DNA of 26,725 bases from JAEZDP01 sp964430855 (GTDB lineage Bacteria; Acidobacteriota; Vicinamibacteria; Vicinamibacterales; Vicinamibacteraceae). Location: NCBI GenBank assembly GCA_964430855.1, contig CAYSHC010000049.1, forward strand, positions 1 to 26,725, read 5' to 3'. Within the stretch, counting starts at the first letter, position 1; each line of letters opens with the position of its first letter. This document shows, piece after piece, positions 1 to 7,034 of this stretch. Made by a program: the position numbers and the translations under genes. The notes below the pieces were generated by a model. The model had not been told where the DNA came from. It was given only the letters and a program-made list of their open reading frames with translations, and made no database searches.

Positions 1-1
1 G

Positions 2-142
2 CGCTCGAGGACGGCCCGTCCGAAGCCTCCGGGTAGGTTGCTCGAGGCCGTCAGCAATGCCGGTCCCAGAGGAATGATCGTCACGACGGCCCGCTCGCGG
101 GTCGTCGACAGAATTCGGCTTATCGGTCGACGGCCACACTGA
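2..142 (+). CDS. Possible 3' end of an upstream protein (partial)
   Basis: Frame 2 is open from the window edge to a TGA at 140-142, about 46 codons, and encodes a tail rich in Arg and Val. The other two plus-strand frames meet stops at about 34-36 and 76-78. Third-position G/C is only about 70 percent, lower than in the confident genes here, so this could be chance. The last residues vaguely recall the end of a STAS-like domain, but that is not enough to name it. It would end 49 nt before the epimerase start. Confidence 0.25.
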   Translation, partial: RSRTARPKPPGRLLEAVSNAGPRGMIVTTARSRVVDRIRLIGRRPH

Positions 143-191
143 TTACGTCATCGGACGCGACAGCGCGCGCCTGGCGCGGCGGCGGAGGCAC

Positions 192-1142
192 ATGGCTCAC
201 TATCTGGTCACGGGGGGCGCAGGGTTCATCGGTTCGCACATGGTGGAGGCGCTGCGCGCCCGCGGCGAACGTGTCCGCGTCGTCGACAATCTGGTCACCG
301 GTCACCGTGACAATCTGGCCCACGTGCCCGACGTCGAGTTCATCGAGGGCGACCTGGCCGACATCGACGTGGCGCGGCGCGCCGTCGAGGGCGTCGACAT
401 CGTGCTGCACCAGGCGGCCATCCCGTCGGTGCCCCGGTCGGTCGCCGACCCCATCACGTCCAACAGGGCCAACATCGACGCCGCGCTGAACGTGCTGGTC
501 GCCGCGCGCGATGCCGGCGTGTCGCGGGTCGTGTATGCCGGCAGTTCCTCGGCATACGGCAACAGCGCGACGCTGCCGAAGCGCGAGGACATGCCGACGG
601 CGCCGCTCTCGCCATACGCGCTCCAGAAGCTCGTCGCCGAGCAGTACATGCAGATGTTCACGTCACTCTACGGCCTGTCGACCGTGACCATCCGCTACTT
701 CAACGTGTTCGGCCCGCGGCAGGATCCCTCGTCGCCGTACTCCGGCGTGATCTCGCTGTTCGTCCGTCACGCGCTCGAGGGCCGGTCGCCCACCATCTAC
801 GGTGACGGCGAGCAGACACGCGACTTCACCTACGTGGCCAACGTCGTCGACGGCGTGCTGCGCGCCGCGACCGCCGACACCGACGTGAGCGGCGAGGTGA
901 TCAACGTCGCGACGGGACACCGCATCTCGCTCAACGACCTCTGGACCACGCTCCAGCGGATCATCGGCACCGACATCGCCCCCACGTACGGGGAGCCGCG
1001 CGCCGGCGACGTCCGCGACTCGCTCGCCGACATCAGCAAGGCCGAGCGGCTGCTCGGATACCGTCCCATCGTCGGCCTCGAGGAAGGGCTGCGCGCGACT
1101 GTGGAATGGGCGCGCACGCAGGGCGCCGTCCCGGCCAGCTGA
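192..1142 (+). CDS. NAD-dependent epimerase/dehydratase (UDP-sugar 4-epimerase-like, extended SDR)
   Basis: This 316-residue protein is a full-length extended short-chain dehydrogenase/reductase of the GalE/WbpP type. Such enzymes interconvert nucleotide-activated sugars (for example UDP-Glc/UDP-Gal or the N-acetyl forms) in the cytoplasm for surface polysaccharide synthesis. The N-terminus has the NAD-binding glycine motif TGGAGFIGS at residues 7-15. A Ser-Ser-Ser stretch is followed by the catalytic YxxxK (SPYALQK) near residue 146, and the substrate-domain signature RYFNVFGPRQ lies near 175. Near the C-terminus GDVRDSLADISKA is typical of UDP-sugar epimerases. The ATG at 192 has a GGAGG ribosome site at 184-188. 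The exact substrate cannot be read from sequence. A terminator-like hairpin follows, so it probably ends its transcription unit. Confidence 0.9.
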   Translation: MAHYLVTGGAGFIGSHMVEALRARGERVRVVDNLVTGHRDNLAHVPDVEFIEGDLADIDVARRAVEGVDIVLHQAAIPSVPRSVADPITSNRANIDAALNVLVAARDAGVSRVVYAGSSSAYGNSATLPKREDMPTAPLSPYALQKLVAEQYMQMFTSLYGLSTVTIRYFNVFGPRQDPSSPYSGVISLFVRHALEGRSPTIYGDGEQTRDFTYVANVVDGVLRAATADTDVSGEVINVATGHRISLNDLWTTLQRIIGTDIAPTYGEPRAGDVRDSLADISKAERLLGYRPIVGLEEGLRATVEWARTQGAVPAS

Positions 1143-1179
1143 CGCGCGTCATCGGCGCACCGCACGTCGCCTCCGGTTG

Positions 1180-1202
1180 ACGCCGCGCGCAACGCGCGGC
1201 GT
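1180..1202 (+). terminator. Hairpin terminator candidate after the epimerase gene
   Basis: A perfect 10-bp stem, ACGCCGCGCG pairing with CGCGCGGCGT around a CAA loop, starts 38 nt after the epimerase stop codon. There is no T-run behind it, so it is either a weak terminator or a 3'-end-stabilising structure. Its position at the 3' end of a gene supports a termination role. Confidence 0.45.
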
Positions 1203-1673
1203 CCCACGCCCGCCTGCCGCTCGGCCATCGCCGCCGATGGTGCCGATCCGACGCTGGCAGTGCTCTTGCTCGGTCGGCTGATGCGCGGCGTCGGTCCCGA
1301 CCGACATCGACGGGCAGTCCCCCAAGCCTTCCGGCCGGCGTCGCGCGCCCCCTCTCGCGCTTCCTTCACACCCCATCAAGGTCTTGTCCCGCCCCTGCCC
1401 GTCGTGTCGGTCGGGCTGTGCGCACGCGGAGGACGGCCGAAGATCCCGCGGAGAGGATCACCCGGAGGGTGCGGACGGACAGCAGGCCTCCGTTGGCAAC
1501 GCCGATTGACCTCCGTCAACCGCTGTTACCGCCGGGCGCGTCTGACCTGCCACGCGGAGCAGCGGCCTCCATCCGGCAACACGCGACAGGTCAGCAGGTT
1601 GTGACGTATCGGCGCGACATGGCGGCGATGGCCCGCCCCTTGCTCCCCATGAGGCGTGCGTGTACGACGTGGC

Positions 1674-1732
1674 CCGAGCGCCCTTCGAAGGGTGTACGCC
1701 GATGGCCGGCCGGTGCCGCGTCGCGCGCTCGG
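1674..1732 (+). promoter_or_regulatory. Structured 5' leader immediately upstream of comEA
   Basis: CCGAGCGC at 1674-1681 pairs perfectly with GCGCTCGG at 1725-1732, closing a 59-nt element. Inside are CCCTTCGAAGGG (1681-1692) and a GGCCGGCC-containing segment around 1704-1713, which can form side hairpins. The closing helix ends 3 nt before the AAGGAGG ribosome site (1736-1742) of comEA, so folding could affect initiation. It matches no riboswitch consensus I know. Confidence 0.35.
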
Positions 1733-1748
1733 AGCAAGGAGGCCAACG

Positions 1749-2093
1749 ATGAAGAGCCTGGTGATTCTGACGTTCTTCGGCGCGCTGCTGGCACCAGCCG
1801 CCGCGAGCAGTACCCCCGCACCGGAGGCGACCGTGCAGGAGACCCCGGCCCGTCCAGCGGCGACCGATCAGGTCGATCTCAACACCGCGACGCCGGCGCA
1901 GCTCGAGGCGTTGCCCGGCATCGGGCCCGCCACGGCGCGCCGCATCGTCGAGCATCGCGAGAAGCACGGGCCGTTCGCGAAGATTGAAGACCTGATGCAG
2001 GTGAAGGGCATCGGCGAGAAGGCGTTCCTGCGCCTGCGGCCGCTGCTCACCGTGGGCAAGGCCGCCGAGCGGCCGACGCAGGGCCAGTCGTGA
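1749..2093 (+). CDS. comEA: ComEA-like helix-hairpin-helix DNA-binding protein, exported
   Basis: A 114-residue protein with an N-terminal signal sequence (MKSLVILTFFGALLAPAAAS) and a low-complexity linker, followed by a tandem helix-hairpin-helix domain at about residues 44-100. The domain begins VDLNTATPAQLEALPGIGPA and continues with LMQVKGIGEKAF, the hallmark of the ComEA family. ComEA proteins bind incoming double-stranded DNA in the periplasm or at the membrane during natural transformation, usually with type IV pilus components. The ATG at 1749 is chosen over a longer frame because the strong AAGGAGG site sits 6 nt upstream and the signal peptide starts there. The stop overlaps the next start (GTGA at 2090-2093), so it is translationally coupled to the pseudopilin gene. 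Confidence 0.85.
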   Translation: MKSLVILTFFGALLAPAAASSTPAPEATVQETPARPAATDQVDLNTATPAQLEALPGIGPATARRIVEHREKHGPFAKIEDLMQVKGIGEKAFLRLRPLLTVGKAAERPTQGQS

Positions 2094-2749
2094 GCGGGAC
2101 GGTGGGGCCGGCGTCCGGGGCACGCCCGTGCGACGGGCGGCCCCGCCGATCGCGCCATGCCGCCGTCGGCCCGTCGGCGGGGTTATCGACGGTCGAGGCC
2201 CTGGTCGTCGTTTCATTGATGTTCGTCGTCGGCGTGGCCGGACTCGAGGCCCTCCGTGATCTCCGGCGGCACCAGGCCGGCCGCGAGGCGGCGCGAATGC
2301 TCATGCACGACCTTCAGCAGCTGGCGCGGCGTGCGCGCACATCCGGCGCCGCCATCGGCGTGCGCCTGACGCCGGACGCCATGGGCGATGTGCTGGAGGA
2401 GTTCGAAGACGGCAACGGCAACGGCGTGAAGAATGCCGAGATCGCCGCGGGCGTGGACCACGCGACGGCGCCGCCACGCCCCGTGTTTCGCGAGCGAGGC
2501 GCCCGGCTCGCCATCGTCAACACGATCCCGACAACCGACGAGGCAGGCACGCTGTCCGCCGATGACGCGCCGGTGCGCTTCGGCGTATCGCCCTTGATCG
2601 TGTTCACGCCACGACGCACCGCTTCGTCGGGCTCCATCTACGTGGCCGGCCCCGACGACCGGCAGTACGCCATCCGGGTGCTCGGCACGACGCAGCGCTG
2701 GCGCCTGCTGTGCCTGGACGAGCAGGCCTTCACGTGGAAGGAGTGCTGA
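2090..2749 (+). CDS. FimT/GspH-type pseudopilin (minor type IV pilin-like)
   Basis: A 219-residue protein with a class III prepilin signal: an unusually long, Arg-rich 31-residue leader ends in Gly31, followed by LSTVE with the conserved Glu at +5 and a hydrophobic helix to about residue 52. PilD-type peptidase would cut after Gly31. The globular region resembles GspH/FimT minor pilins: a stretch with DGNGNGV near residue 108, then a C-terminal strand segment with TASSGSIYVAGP and QYAIRVLG. Such proteins sit at the tip of type IV pili or type II secretion pseudopili and can help DNA binding. It starts with GTG overlapping the comEA stop. The pairing with comEA suggests a competence or pilus accessory role. 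The long leader could mean a later start, but no better ribosome site was seen. Confidence 0.75.
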   Translation: MSGTVGPASGARPCDGRPRRSRHAAVGPSAGLSTVEALVVVSLMFVVGVAGLEALRDLRRHQAGREAARMLMHDLQQLARRARTSGAAIGVRLTPDAMGDVLEEFEDGNGNGVKNAEIAAGVDHATAPPRPVFRERGARLAIVNTIPTTDEAGTLSADDAPVRFGVSPLIVFTPRRTASSGSIYVAGPDDRQYAIRVLGTTQRWRLLCLDEQAFTWKEC

Positions 2750-2750
2750 C

Positions 2751-3074
2751 ATGTCCGACTTCGTCCTCGGCGAGCGGCGCCTCCTGACGCGCTGGTACGG
2801 CGGCGAGATACCTGACGGCCTGAGCGTGAGCGTTCCGGGCGTGCGATCCGTCGACGTCGTCGACGCGTCACCGGGCGGTGTCTGCATCAGGGGACCCGCG
2901 GCGCTGCGGCCGGGCCGCACGCTGACGGTGCGCTATCGCGAGCGGGCCGGGAGCGCCGAACGGCAGCGCCAGGCCCTTGTCGTCCGATGCTGGGTCTATC
3001 GGATCAGCAGGCACGCGGTGGTCTACGAGAGCGGGCTGATGTGGGAAGGAACAGTGGGTCGCCGACTCGCGTGA
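2751..3074 (+). CDS. Small PilZ-like domain protein
   Basis: A 107-residue protein starting 1 nt after the pseudopilin stop, with an AAGGAG ribosome site inside the previous gene. The segment VVDASPGGVCIRG (about residues 35-47) matches the PilZ [D/N]-x-S-x-x-G signature, and the strand pattern after it (LTVRYR, LVVRCWVYRI, AVVYESGLMWEG) fits a PilZ barrel. PilZ domains bind cyclic di-GMP and commonly regulate type IV pili. The upstream Arg-rich c-di-GMP motif is not clear (only ERRLLTRW near residues 8-15), so it may be a degenerate, non-binding PilZ like PilZ itself. Operon membership with comEA and the pseudopilin supports a pilus-linked role. Confidence 0.6.
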   Translation: MSDFVLGERRLLTRWYGGEIPDGLSVSVPGVRSVDVVDASPGGVCIRGPAALRPGRTLTVRYRERAGSAERQRQALVVRCWVYRISRHAVVYESGLMWEGTVGRRLA

Positions 3075-3225
3075 GTAGCAACTACACAGAACCGCGCCGG
3101 GCCGCGCACGGCGGACACGGCGACATCCTGTTTGCCGGCATTCGACCTGCGCGAGAGACTCCCGCGGCCGGTACCTGGCTTGAAAGGGAAGGCGTCGGCA
3201 GCTGGTCTGCTTCGAGGTGAGCGCG

Positions 3226-4728
3226 ATGAACGACCGACCCGTGATGACGCTGGCAGGCAGGACCGCGAACCAGGCGGGCCTCGACCGCCTGCTCGAGATC
3301 CTGGTCACGCTGGTCCTGCACGATACGGCGGACGGCATCGACCAGGCCGAACTGCTCACGGCGCAGATGTGCGGCCTGTCCATGCTGCGGGTCCTCGACG
3401 CCGACGAGGGCGATCACGCGCCGGCCGGAGCGCCGCGCGTGGTCATCGAGGCGGACAACGGCGTCCGCTTCGCCGCGTGGCCGCCCGAGCGGCTCACCGA
3501 TCCCGACGTCCAGGCCGCCCTGCACCTGGTCTCGCGCTTCGTGCCGCGACTGGTCCGGCGCCCGCAGCCCATCGTCTCGGGCGACGACCCGGAGCCGGGA
3601 GGGGCCGGCGGCATCGTGGGTCGGAGCGATGCCATCAGGCGCCTGCACGAGCGCATCGCACGCGTGGCGTCGCGCAGCTTCAGCGTCCTCATCGAGGGCG
3701 AGAGCGGCGTCGGCAAGGAGCTCGTCGCGCGTCGCGTGCACGCGTTGAGCGCAAGGCGCCGCGGGCCGTTCGTCGCCGTCAACTGCGCGGCGATCGTCGA
3801 GTCGCTCATCGAGGCGGAGTTGTTTGGCATCGAGGAGCGCACGGCGACGGGCGTCCGCGGCCGCCGGGGGAAGTTCGAGACGGCCGACGGCGGCACCCTG
3901 TTCCTCGATGAGGTTGCCGACCTCTCGTCGGCAGCCCAGGCGAAGCTGCTGCGTGCGATCCAGGACCTCGCCGTCGAGCGTGTCGGCGGGCACGGCATGC
4001 GGCAGCTCGACGTCCGCATCATCGCGGCCACCAACAGGCCACTCAGCAGCGCCATCGCGGCCGGCACGTTCCGGCGCGATCTCTACTACCGGCTCAATGC
4101 CGTCGAGATCACGGTGCCGCCACTGCGCGCGCGCCGTGAGGACATCCCGCTGCTCGCCGAGCGGTTCCTGGCGCGGTACGGCGAGGGCCGGAAGTACCGC
4201 CTGACAACGCGTGCACGCGATGCGCTGATCGTGCACGAGTGGCCGGGAAACGTCAGGGAGCTCGAACGCGTCATCGAGCGCGCCGTCACGCTGGCGGCAA
4301 GCGAGGCCATCGACATCGGCGATCTCCCGGAATCGGTGGTGGGCCGATACCACGAAGTGCTCGGGCCGTCACCGTACGACCAGGACAACTCGCTCCGCGC
4401 GTGGGCGAGCCGGTACGCGCGGCTCGTGCTTGCGCAGACGCACGGCAACAAGCGCGAGGCATGCCGGGTGCTCGACATCAGTTACCACACCCTCCAGTCC
4501 CACCTCTCGTACGGCACGCGGCCTGGCACGTCGTGCGACGCGGGACAGGGCACGGGGGGCGACGCACCGGCGCGCGACGGCCGCGCCGACACACCGGGAC
4601 TGGCGACCGAGGGTGAAAGGTCCGAGGGCTATCCGGACGCCGTGGTATCAGGCTCGGCGATGGTCCACGAAGGGCCTGCGGCGTCGCGCGGGCGCACGCC
4701 CGGCAGCGATGCAGCGTCGGGACGTTGA
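3226..4728 (+). CDS. AAA+/Fis-type enhancer-binding-like regulator with degenerate GAFTGA loop
   Basis: A roughly 500-residue regulator with an unrecognised N-terminal sensory region (1-130), an AAA+ domain of the sigma-54 activator family (about 132-360), a Fis-like helix-turn-helix (about 400-425) and a low-complexity tail of about 75 residues. Walker A GESGVGKE is at 158-165 and Walker B GGTLFLDE at 222-229. FRRDLYYRLNAVEI and WPGNVRELERVIERA are also present. The loop that should read GAFTGA reads RTATGV at 205-210 after ELFGIEE. The loop Phe that contacts sigma-54 is lost, so the protein probably does not activate sigma-54 in the usual way. There is no receiver domain. ATG at 3226 is preferred to GTG at 3217 because GAGGTGA at 3214-3220 is correctly spaced for it. 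It stops 4 nt from the convergent gene. Confidence 0.85.
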   Translation: MNDRPVMTLAGRTANQAGLDRLLEILVTLVLHDTADGIDQAELLTAQMCGLSMLRVLDADEGDHAPAGAPRVVIEADNGVRFAAWPPERLTDPDVQAALHLVSRFVPRLVRRPQPIVSGDDPEPGGAGGIVGRSDAIRRLHERIARVASRSFSVLIEGESGVGKELVARRVHALSARRRGPFVAVNCAAIVESLIEAELFGIEERTATGVRGRRGKFETADGGTLFLDEVADLSSAAQAKLLRAIQDLAVERVGGHGMRQLDVRIIAATNRPLSSAIAAGTFRRDLYYRLNAVEITVPPLRARREDIPLLAERFLARYGEGRKYRLTTRARDALIVHEWPGNVRELERVIERAVTLAASEAIDIGDLPESVVGRYHEVLGPSPYDQDNSLRAWASRYARLVLAQTHGNKREACRVLDISYHTLQSHLSYGTRPGTSCDAGQGTGGDAPARDGRADTPGLATEGERSEGYPDAVVSGSAMVHEGPAASRGRTPGSDAASGR

Positions 4729-4732
4729 GACG

Positions 4733-5329
4733 TCAGCGCCGGACGGCGTCGTGTGATGGGGTGCTCGCGGGCGGACAGCACTCGCCGTGCATCCGCTGCA
4801 GCGACTGGACGGCCAGCGACAGCTCGGCGCGAACGGTGCGGGAGGTCAGGAAGGCAAGGCCGTCCTCGAAGACGGCCGCGGCGTCGAGCCAGGACAGCAC
4901 GCCCACCATGGGCTCGGGCCGCCCGGGGACGTGCGGGGTGGAGAGCAGCGGGGCCGGATGGCCGATCTGCGGATCGCACACGACGCCCAGGATGCCGATG
5001 AAGCTGCGGCCTGCGGCGCCGTCGAGGTCATCGAGGGCGTCGCACACCTCCAGGAGATCGTGGCGTCCGCCCGGGGACAGCGCCCACAGCGCCGCGGAGG
5101 TCTGGAGCAGGAAGAGCGGCTCACCGAGGCGCAGACGGCGCACCGAGGCCCCGCCGCTCCAGTCGCGATCGACGGGCGGGAGGGTCGGCGCGCCGAACGC
5201 ACGGGCGGCGAACCGCCGCTGCCAGAACGGCACGGGCAACCGGCTGCACGTGTCCGCGATCAGACCGGTTGCCTCGATGTCGTGCTGCAGCGTCGCCTGG
5301 CGCAGGAGTCGGAGCGGAGGTTCGCTCAC
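4733..5329 (-). CDS. Protein of unknown function, second gene of a two-gene operon
   Basis: A 198-residue protein that I do not recognise. It starts with GTG at 5329, overlapping the stop of the upstream 88-residue gene by GTGA, so the two are translationally coupled. The predicted protein is soluble, largely helical at both ends, with no signal peptide and no clear membrane span. Features include a Trp/Arg-rich stretch (FWQRRFAARAFG, about 35-46), a segment with RLGEPLFLLQTSAALWAL (about 67-84), and a Cys-Cys pair near the C-terminus (184-185). Codon bias matches the neighbours, supporting a real gene. It faces the AAA+ regulator tail-to-tail with 4 nt between them. Confidence 0.65.
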   Translation of the reverse strand: MSEPPLRLLRQATLQHDIEATGLIADTCSRLPVPFWQRRFAARAFGAPTLPPVDRDWSGGASVRRLRLGEPLFLLQTSAALWALSPGGRHDLLEVCDALDDLDGAAGRSFIGILGVVCDPQIGHPAPLLSTPHVPGRPEPMVGVLSWLDAAAVFEDGLAFLTSRTVRAELSLAVQSLQRMHGECCPPASTPSHDAVRR

Positions 5330-5592
5330 GACGCGCCGCCGGTCGCCTGGGCGGACAGGAACCGGAGCTGGGCCGCCTGCTCGCCGAAGACGCGCCGCGC
5401 CGCGGCCCAGAGCTGGGTCGCCTCCTCGCGCGGACAATCGTCATCGTCGTCGCAGCAGTTGGCGGAAGGACTGGCGCCGTAGCGACGCACATGGTTGACC
5501 ATCCGGTCATGCCAGCGCGTCAGGTCTTCCGCGAGGGACGACGCGTCGGGGTGACCGGTCAGGCACGCCAGGACGTGATACGGGTTGTTCAT
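5326..5592 (-). CDS. Small Cys/Asp-rich protein of unknown function (CC-DDDDD-C)
   Basis: An 88-residue protein, first gene of the operon. ATG at 5592 has a GAGGAGT ribosome site (5601-5607). The sequence looks helical, with His28 and His34 in WHDRMVNH, then a striking cluster Cys46-Cys47, five aspartates (48-52) and Cys53, followed by a second helix (about 56-82). A further Cys is at position 10. Such a Cys/Asp/His set could bind metal, but that is inference; no known family was recognised. There is no signal peptide, so it is probably cytoplasmic. It overlaps the downstream gene by 4 nt, suggesting a functional pair. A long, structured leader with a promoter-like pair precedes it. Confidence 0.65.
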   Translation of the reverse strand: MNNPYHVLACLTGHPDASSLAEDLTRWHDRMVNHVRRYGASPSANCCDDDDDCPREEATQLWAAARRVFGEQAAQLRFLSAQATGGAS

Positions 5593-5609
5593 GGTGGAAC
5601 ACTCCTCTG

Positions 5610-5827
5610 ACGTGCGTACCAGACGCACGTGCAGGTCGCCGCGGACGGAGCGCACAGGGCACTACGCCGGGCGTTCAGGTCGAACTAATCGAGTTGTTGA
5701 TGTGGAAGGGTGTCGACGGCTGGCGCGGTCAGGCCGCCAACAACAGTCTCAGAGCAGCCGTCGACCGCGTGTCGGAAAGATCCGTACCCGCGTGTCATAG
5801 GAATGACGGATGCCGGGCCTTGGCCCG
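5610..5827 (-). promoter_or_regulatory. Multi-hairpin 5' leader of the unknown two-gene operon
   Basis: On the minus strand the RNA between the promoter at 5862-5890 and the start at 5592 would be about 260 nt long. It can form CGGGC-CAAG-GCCCG (5814-5827), GTCAT-N4-ATGAC (5794-5807) and a helix of 11 perfect base pairs (5712-5722 with 5755-5765, arms GTCGACGGCTG/CAGCCGTCGAC). An 8-bp hairpin (5610-5617 with 5623-5630) directly abuts the ribosome site at 5601-5607. The density of perfect stems suggests a cis-regulatory RNA; no known riboswitch class fits. Confidence 0.4.
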
Positions 5828-5861
5828 TGAGTCTGTGCCGCGTACATGATACTTGGTACCG

Positions 5862-5890
5862 AGCATAGCCCGAGACGGGCACGGAGTCAA
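5862..5890 (-). promoter_or_regulatory. Sigma-70-type promoter candidate, minus strand
   Basis: Reading the minus strand, TTGACT (5890-5885) and TATGCT (5867-5862) are separated by exactly 17 nt. This is among the best promoter matches in the window and points toward the unknown operon starting at 5592. Transcription would begin near 5855 and give a leader of about 260 nt. Confidence 0.55.
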
Positions 5891-6137
5891 GTCCCCTGCC
5901 GGTGGGCCAAGTGCTGGAGTTTCTGGAGGTTGGCGGCAGACGACCGCCGTGCCGCCAACGCCGGGCAGCACTCCCCGAACCTGCCAGGCGGGTGGCGCGC
6001 GGTCGCACACCCACTCGGGTCGGACGTCGGGTAGCCCTCTCCCCGGAGGCGCGGCGCCGGGGTAGACTGACGCCGCACATCAGGTCCAGGCGCGCGACCG
6101 CGGCTCCGGTGCCGCTGGCGCGGGGAGCAAGGGGATC

Positions 6138-6986
6138 ATGACTCGACGACTGCACAGCGTATGCGTTCCTGCCGGCCTCGTGATCGCCGGCGCACTGGCA
6201 CTTTCGGGCTGCAACGGAGGGCCGGCCGCCGACGAGGCCGTGGCGCCGGCCGGTGGCGCCGTCCCGACGGGTGAGGCCGCCACTGCGAGCGGCGATCCCG
6301 CGCCCAATACCCTCACCCCCGAGGAAGAAGCCGAGGGCTGGCGCCTGCTGTTCGACGGCGTGAGCACCGCGGGTTGGCGCAACGCCCACGGCGACACGTT
6401 CCCCGACAAGGGCTGGGAGGTCCGCGACGGCGCCCTCGTCGTCCTCGAGTCTGGCGGCGGGGAAGCCGCGCACGGTGGCGACATCGTGACCGTCGACGAG
6501 TACGCCGACTTCGAGTTCAAGGTGGACTTCAGGCTGACGCCCGGCGCCAACTCCGGGATCAAGTACTTCGTCACGGAGAAGCTGGGCACGCCCGGCCGTG
6601 GGTCGGCCATCGGCCTCGAGTACCAGCTGCTCGACGATGCGGAGCATCCGGACGCGAAGATGGGGCGCGACGGCAACCGCACGCTCGGGAGCCTCTACGA
6701 CATGATCGCGGCCCCCGCCGACAAGCCCGTCCGTCCCGTCGGGGAATGGAACACCGCGCACATCGTGTCGAAGGGCCGCAAGGTCGAGCACTGGCTGAAC
6801 GGCCGGAAGCTGCTCGAGTACGAGCGGGGCACCGACGACTTCCGCCGCCTGGTCGAGATCAGCAAGTACAAGATCTACCCGGGGTTCGGCGAGGCCGACA
6901 GCGGGCACATCCTGCTGCAGGATCACGGCAACACGGTGTACTTCCGCAACATCAAGATCAAGGGCGAGGCCATCCCCGAGACATAG
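6138..6986 (+). CDS. DUF1080 (3-keto-disaccharide hydrolase domain) lipoprotein
   Basis: A 282-residue secreted lipoprotein. The signal peptide ends in lipobox LSGC with Cys25 as the lipidation site. An Ala/Gly/Pro-rich linker runs to about residue 60, then a DUF1080 concanavalin-like domain fills about 62-280: GWRLLFDGVSTAGWRN at its start, FEFKVDFRLTPGANSGIKY in the middle, GLEYQLLDD, and HWLNGRKLLEY and VYFRNIKIK at the end, all characteristic. Members of this family include 3-keto-glycoside hydrolases acting after a Gfo/Idh/MocA oxidoreductase has formed the 3-keto sugar. Here it would act in the periplasm or at a membrane surface. No oxidoreductase gene is adjacent, although three occur further right. 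The ATG at 6138 starts directly before the signal peptide; the ribosome site (AAGGGG) is moderate. Confidence 0.85.
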   Translation: MTRRLHSVCVPAGLVIAGALALSGCNGGPAADEAVAPAGGAVPTGEAATASGDPAPNTLTPEEEAEGWRLLFDGVSTAGWRNAHGDTFPDKGWEVRDGALVVLESGGGEAAHGGDIVTVDEYADFEFKVDFRLTPGANSGIKYFVTEKLGTPGRGSAIGLEYQLLDDAEHPDAKMGRDGNRTLGSLYDMIAAPADKPVRPVGEWNTAHIVSKGRKVEHWLNGRKLLEYERGTDDFRRLVEISKYKIYPGFGEADSGHILLQDHGNTVYFRNIKIKGEAIPET

Positions 6987-7034
6987 GCGGTCGCCCGTGC
7001 GCCGGGGCGCGCCACGGCAGGCAGCGGCGGGCCG

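Larger units (their letters stand above)
1143..1748. other. 606-nt gene-free, hairpin-rich intergenic region
   Basis: No convincing protein gene is seen here. Open frames exist in several phases but have arbitrary composition, no ribosome site and no family resemblance. Inverted repeats are frequent: 1180-1202 (10-bp perfect stem), 1225-1240 (CCATCG/CGATGG), 1290-1305 (GTCGGT/ACCGAC), 1506-1519 (TTGAC-N4-GTCAA), 1543-1593 (TGACCTG/CAGGTCA arms) and 1674-1732 (8-bp closing helix just upstream of comEA). The right half is probably the comEA promoter and 5' leader. No known riboswitch class was recognised. Confidence 0.5.
5593..6137. other. 545-nt intergenic region with divergent control signals and several hairpins
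   Basis: This separates the minus-strand unknown operon from the plus-strand DUF1080 gene. The left part (5593-5860) is the probable leader of the minus operon: hairpins at 5610-5630, 5712-5765, 5794-5807 and 5814-5827. A minus-strand promoter candidate lies at 5862-5890. The right part holds a perfect 10-bp inverted repeat, GTTGGCGGCA at 5929-5938 with TGCCGCCAAC at 5950-5959, of unknown role. Short open frames here have no ribosome sites and are not called as genes. Confidence 0.5.

Noticed and set aside
1260..1604. 114-codon plus-strand frame in the intergenic region before comEA
   Set aside because: Arg/Pro-rich, no ribosome site, no recognisable motif; the region contains several hairpins instead.
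3082..4353. Minus-strand 423-codon frame opposite the AAA+ regulator
   Set aside because: The plus strand encodes clear AAA+ motifs; the antisense product is compositionally random.
5749..5847. 32-codon minus-strand frame within the structured leader
   Set aside because: No ribosome site before its ATG and no typical leader-peptide content; treated as part of the untranslated leader.
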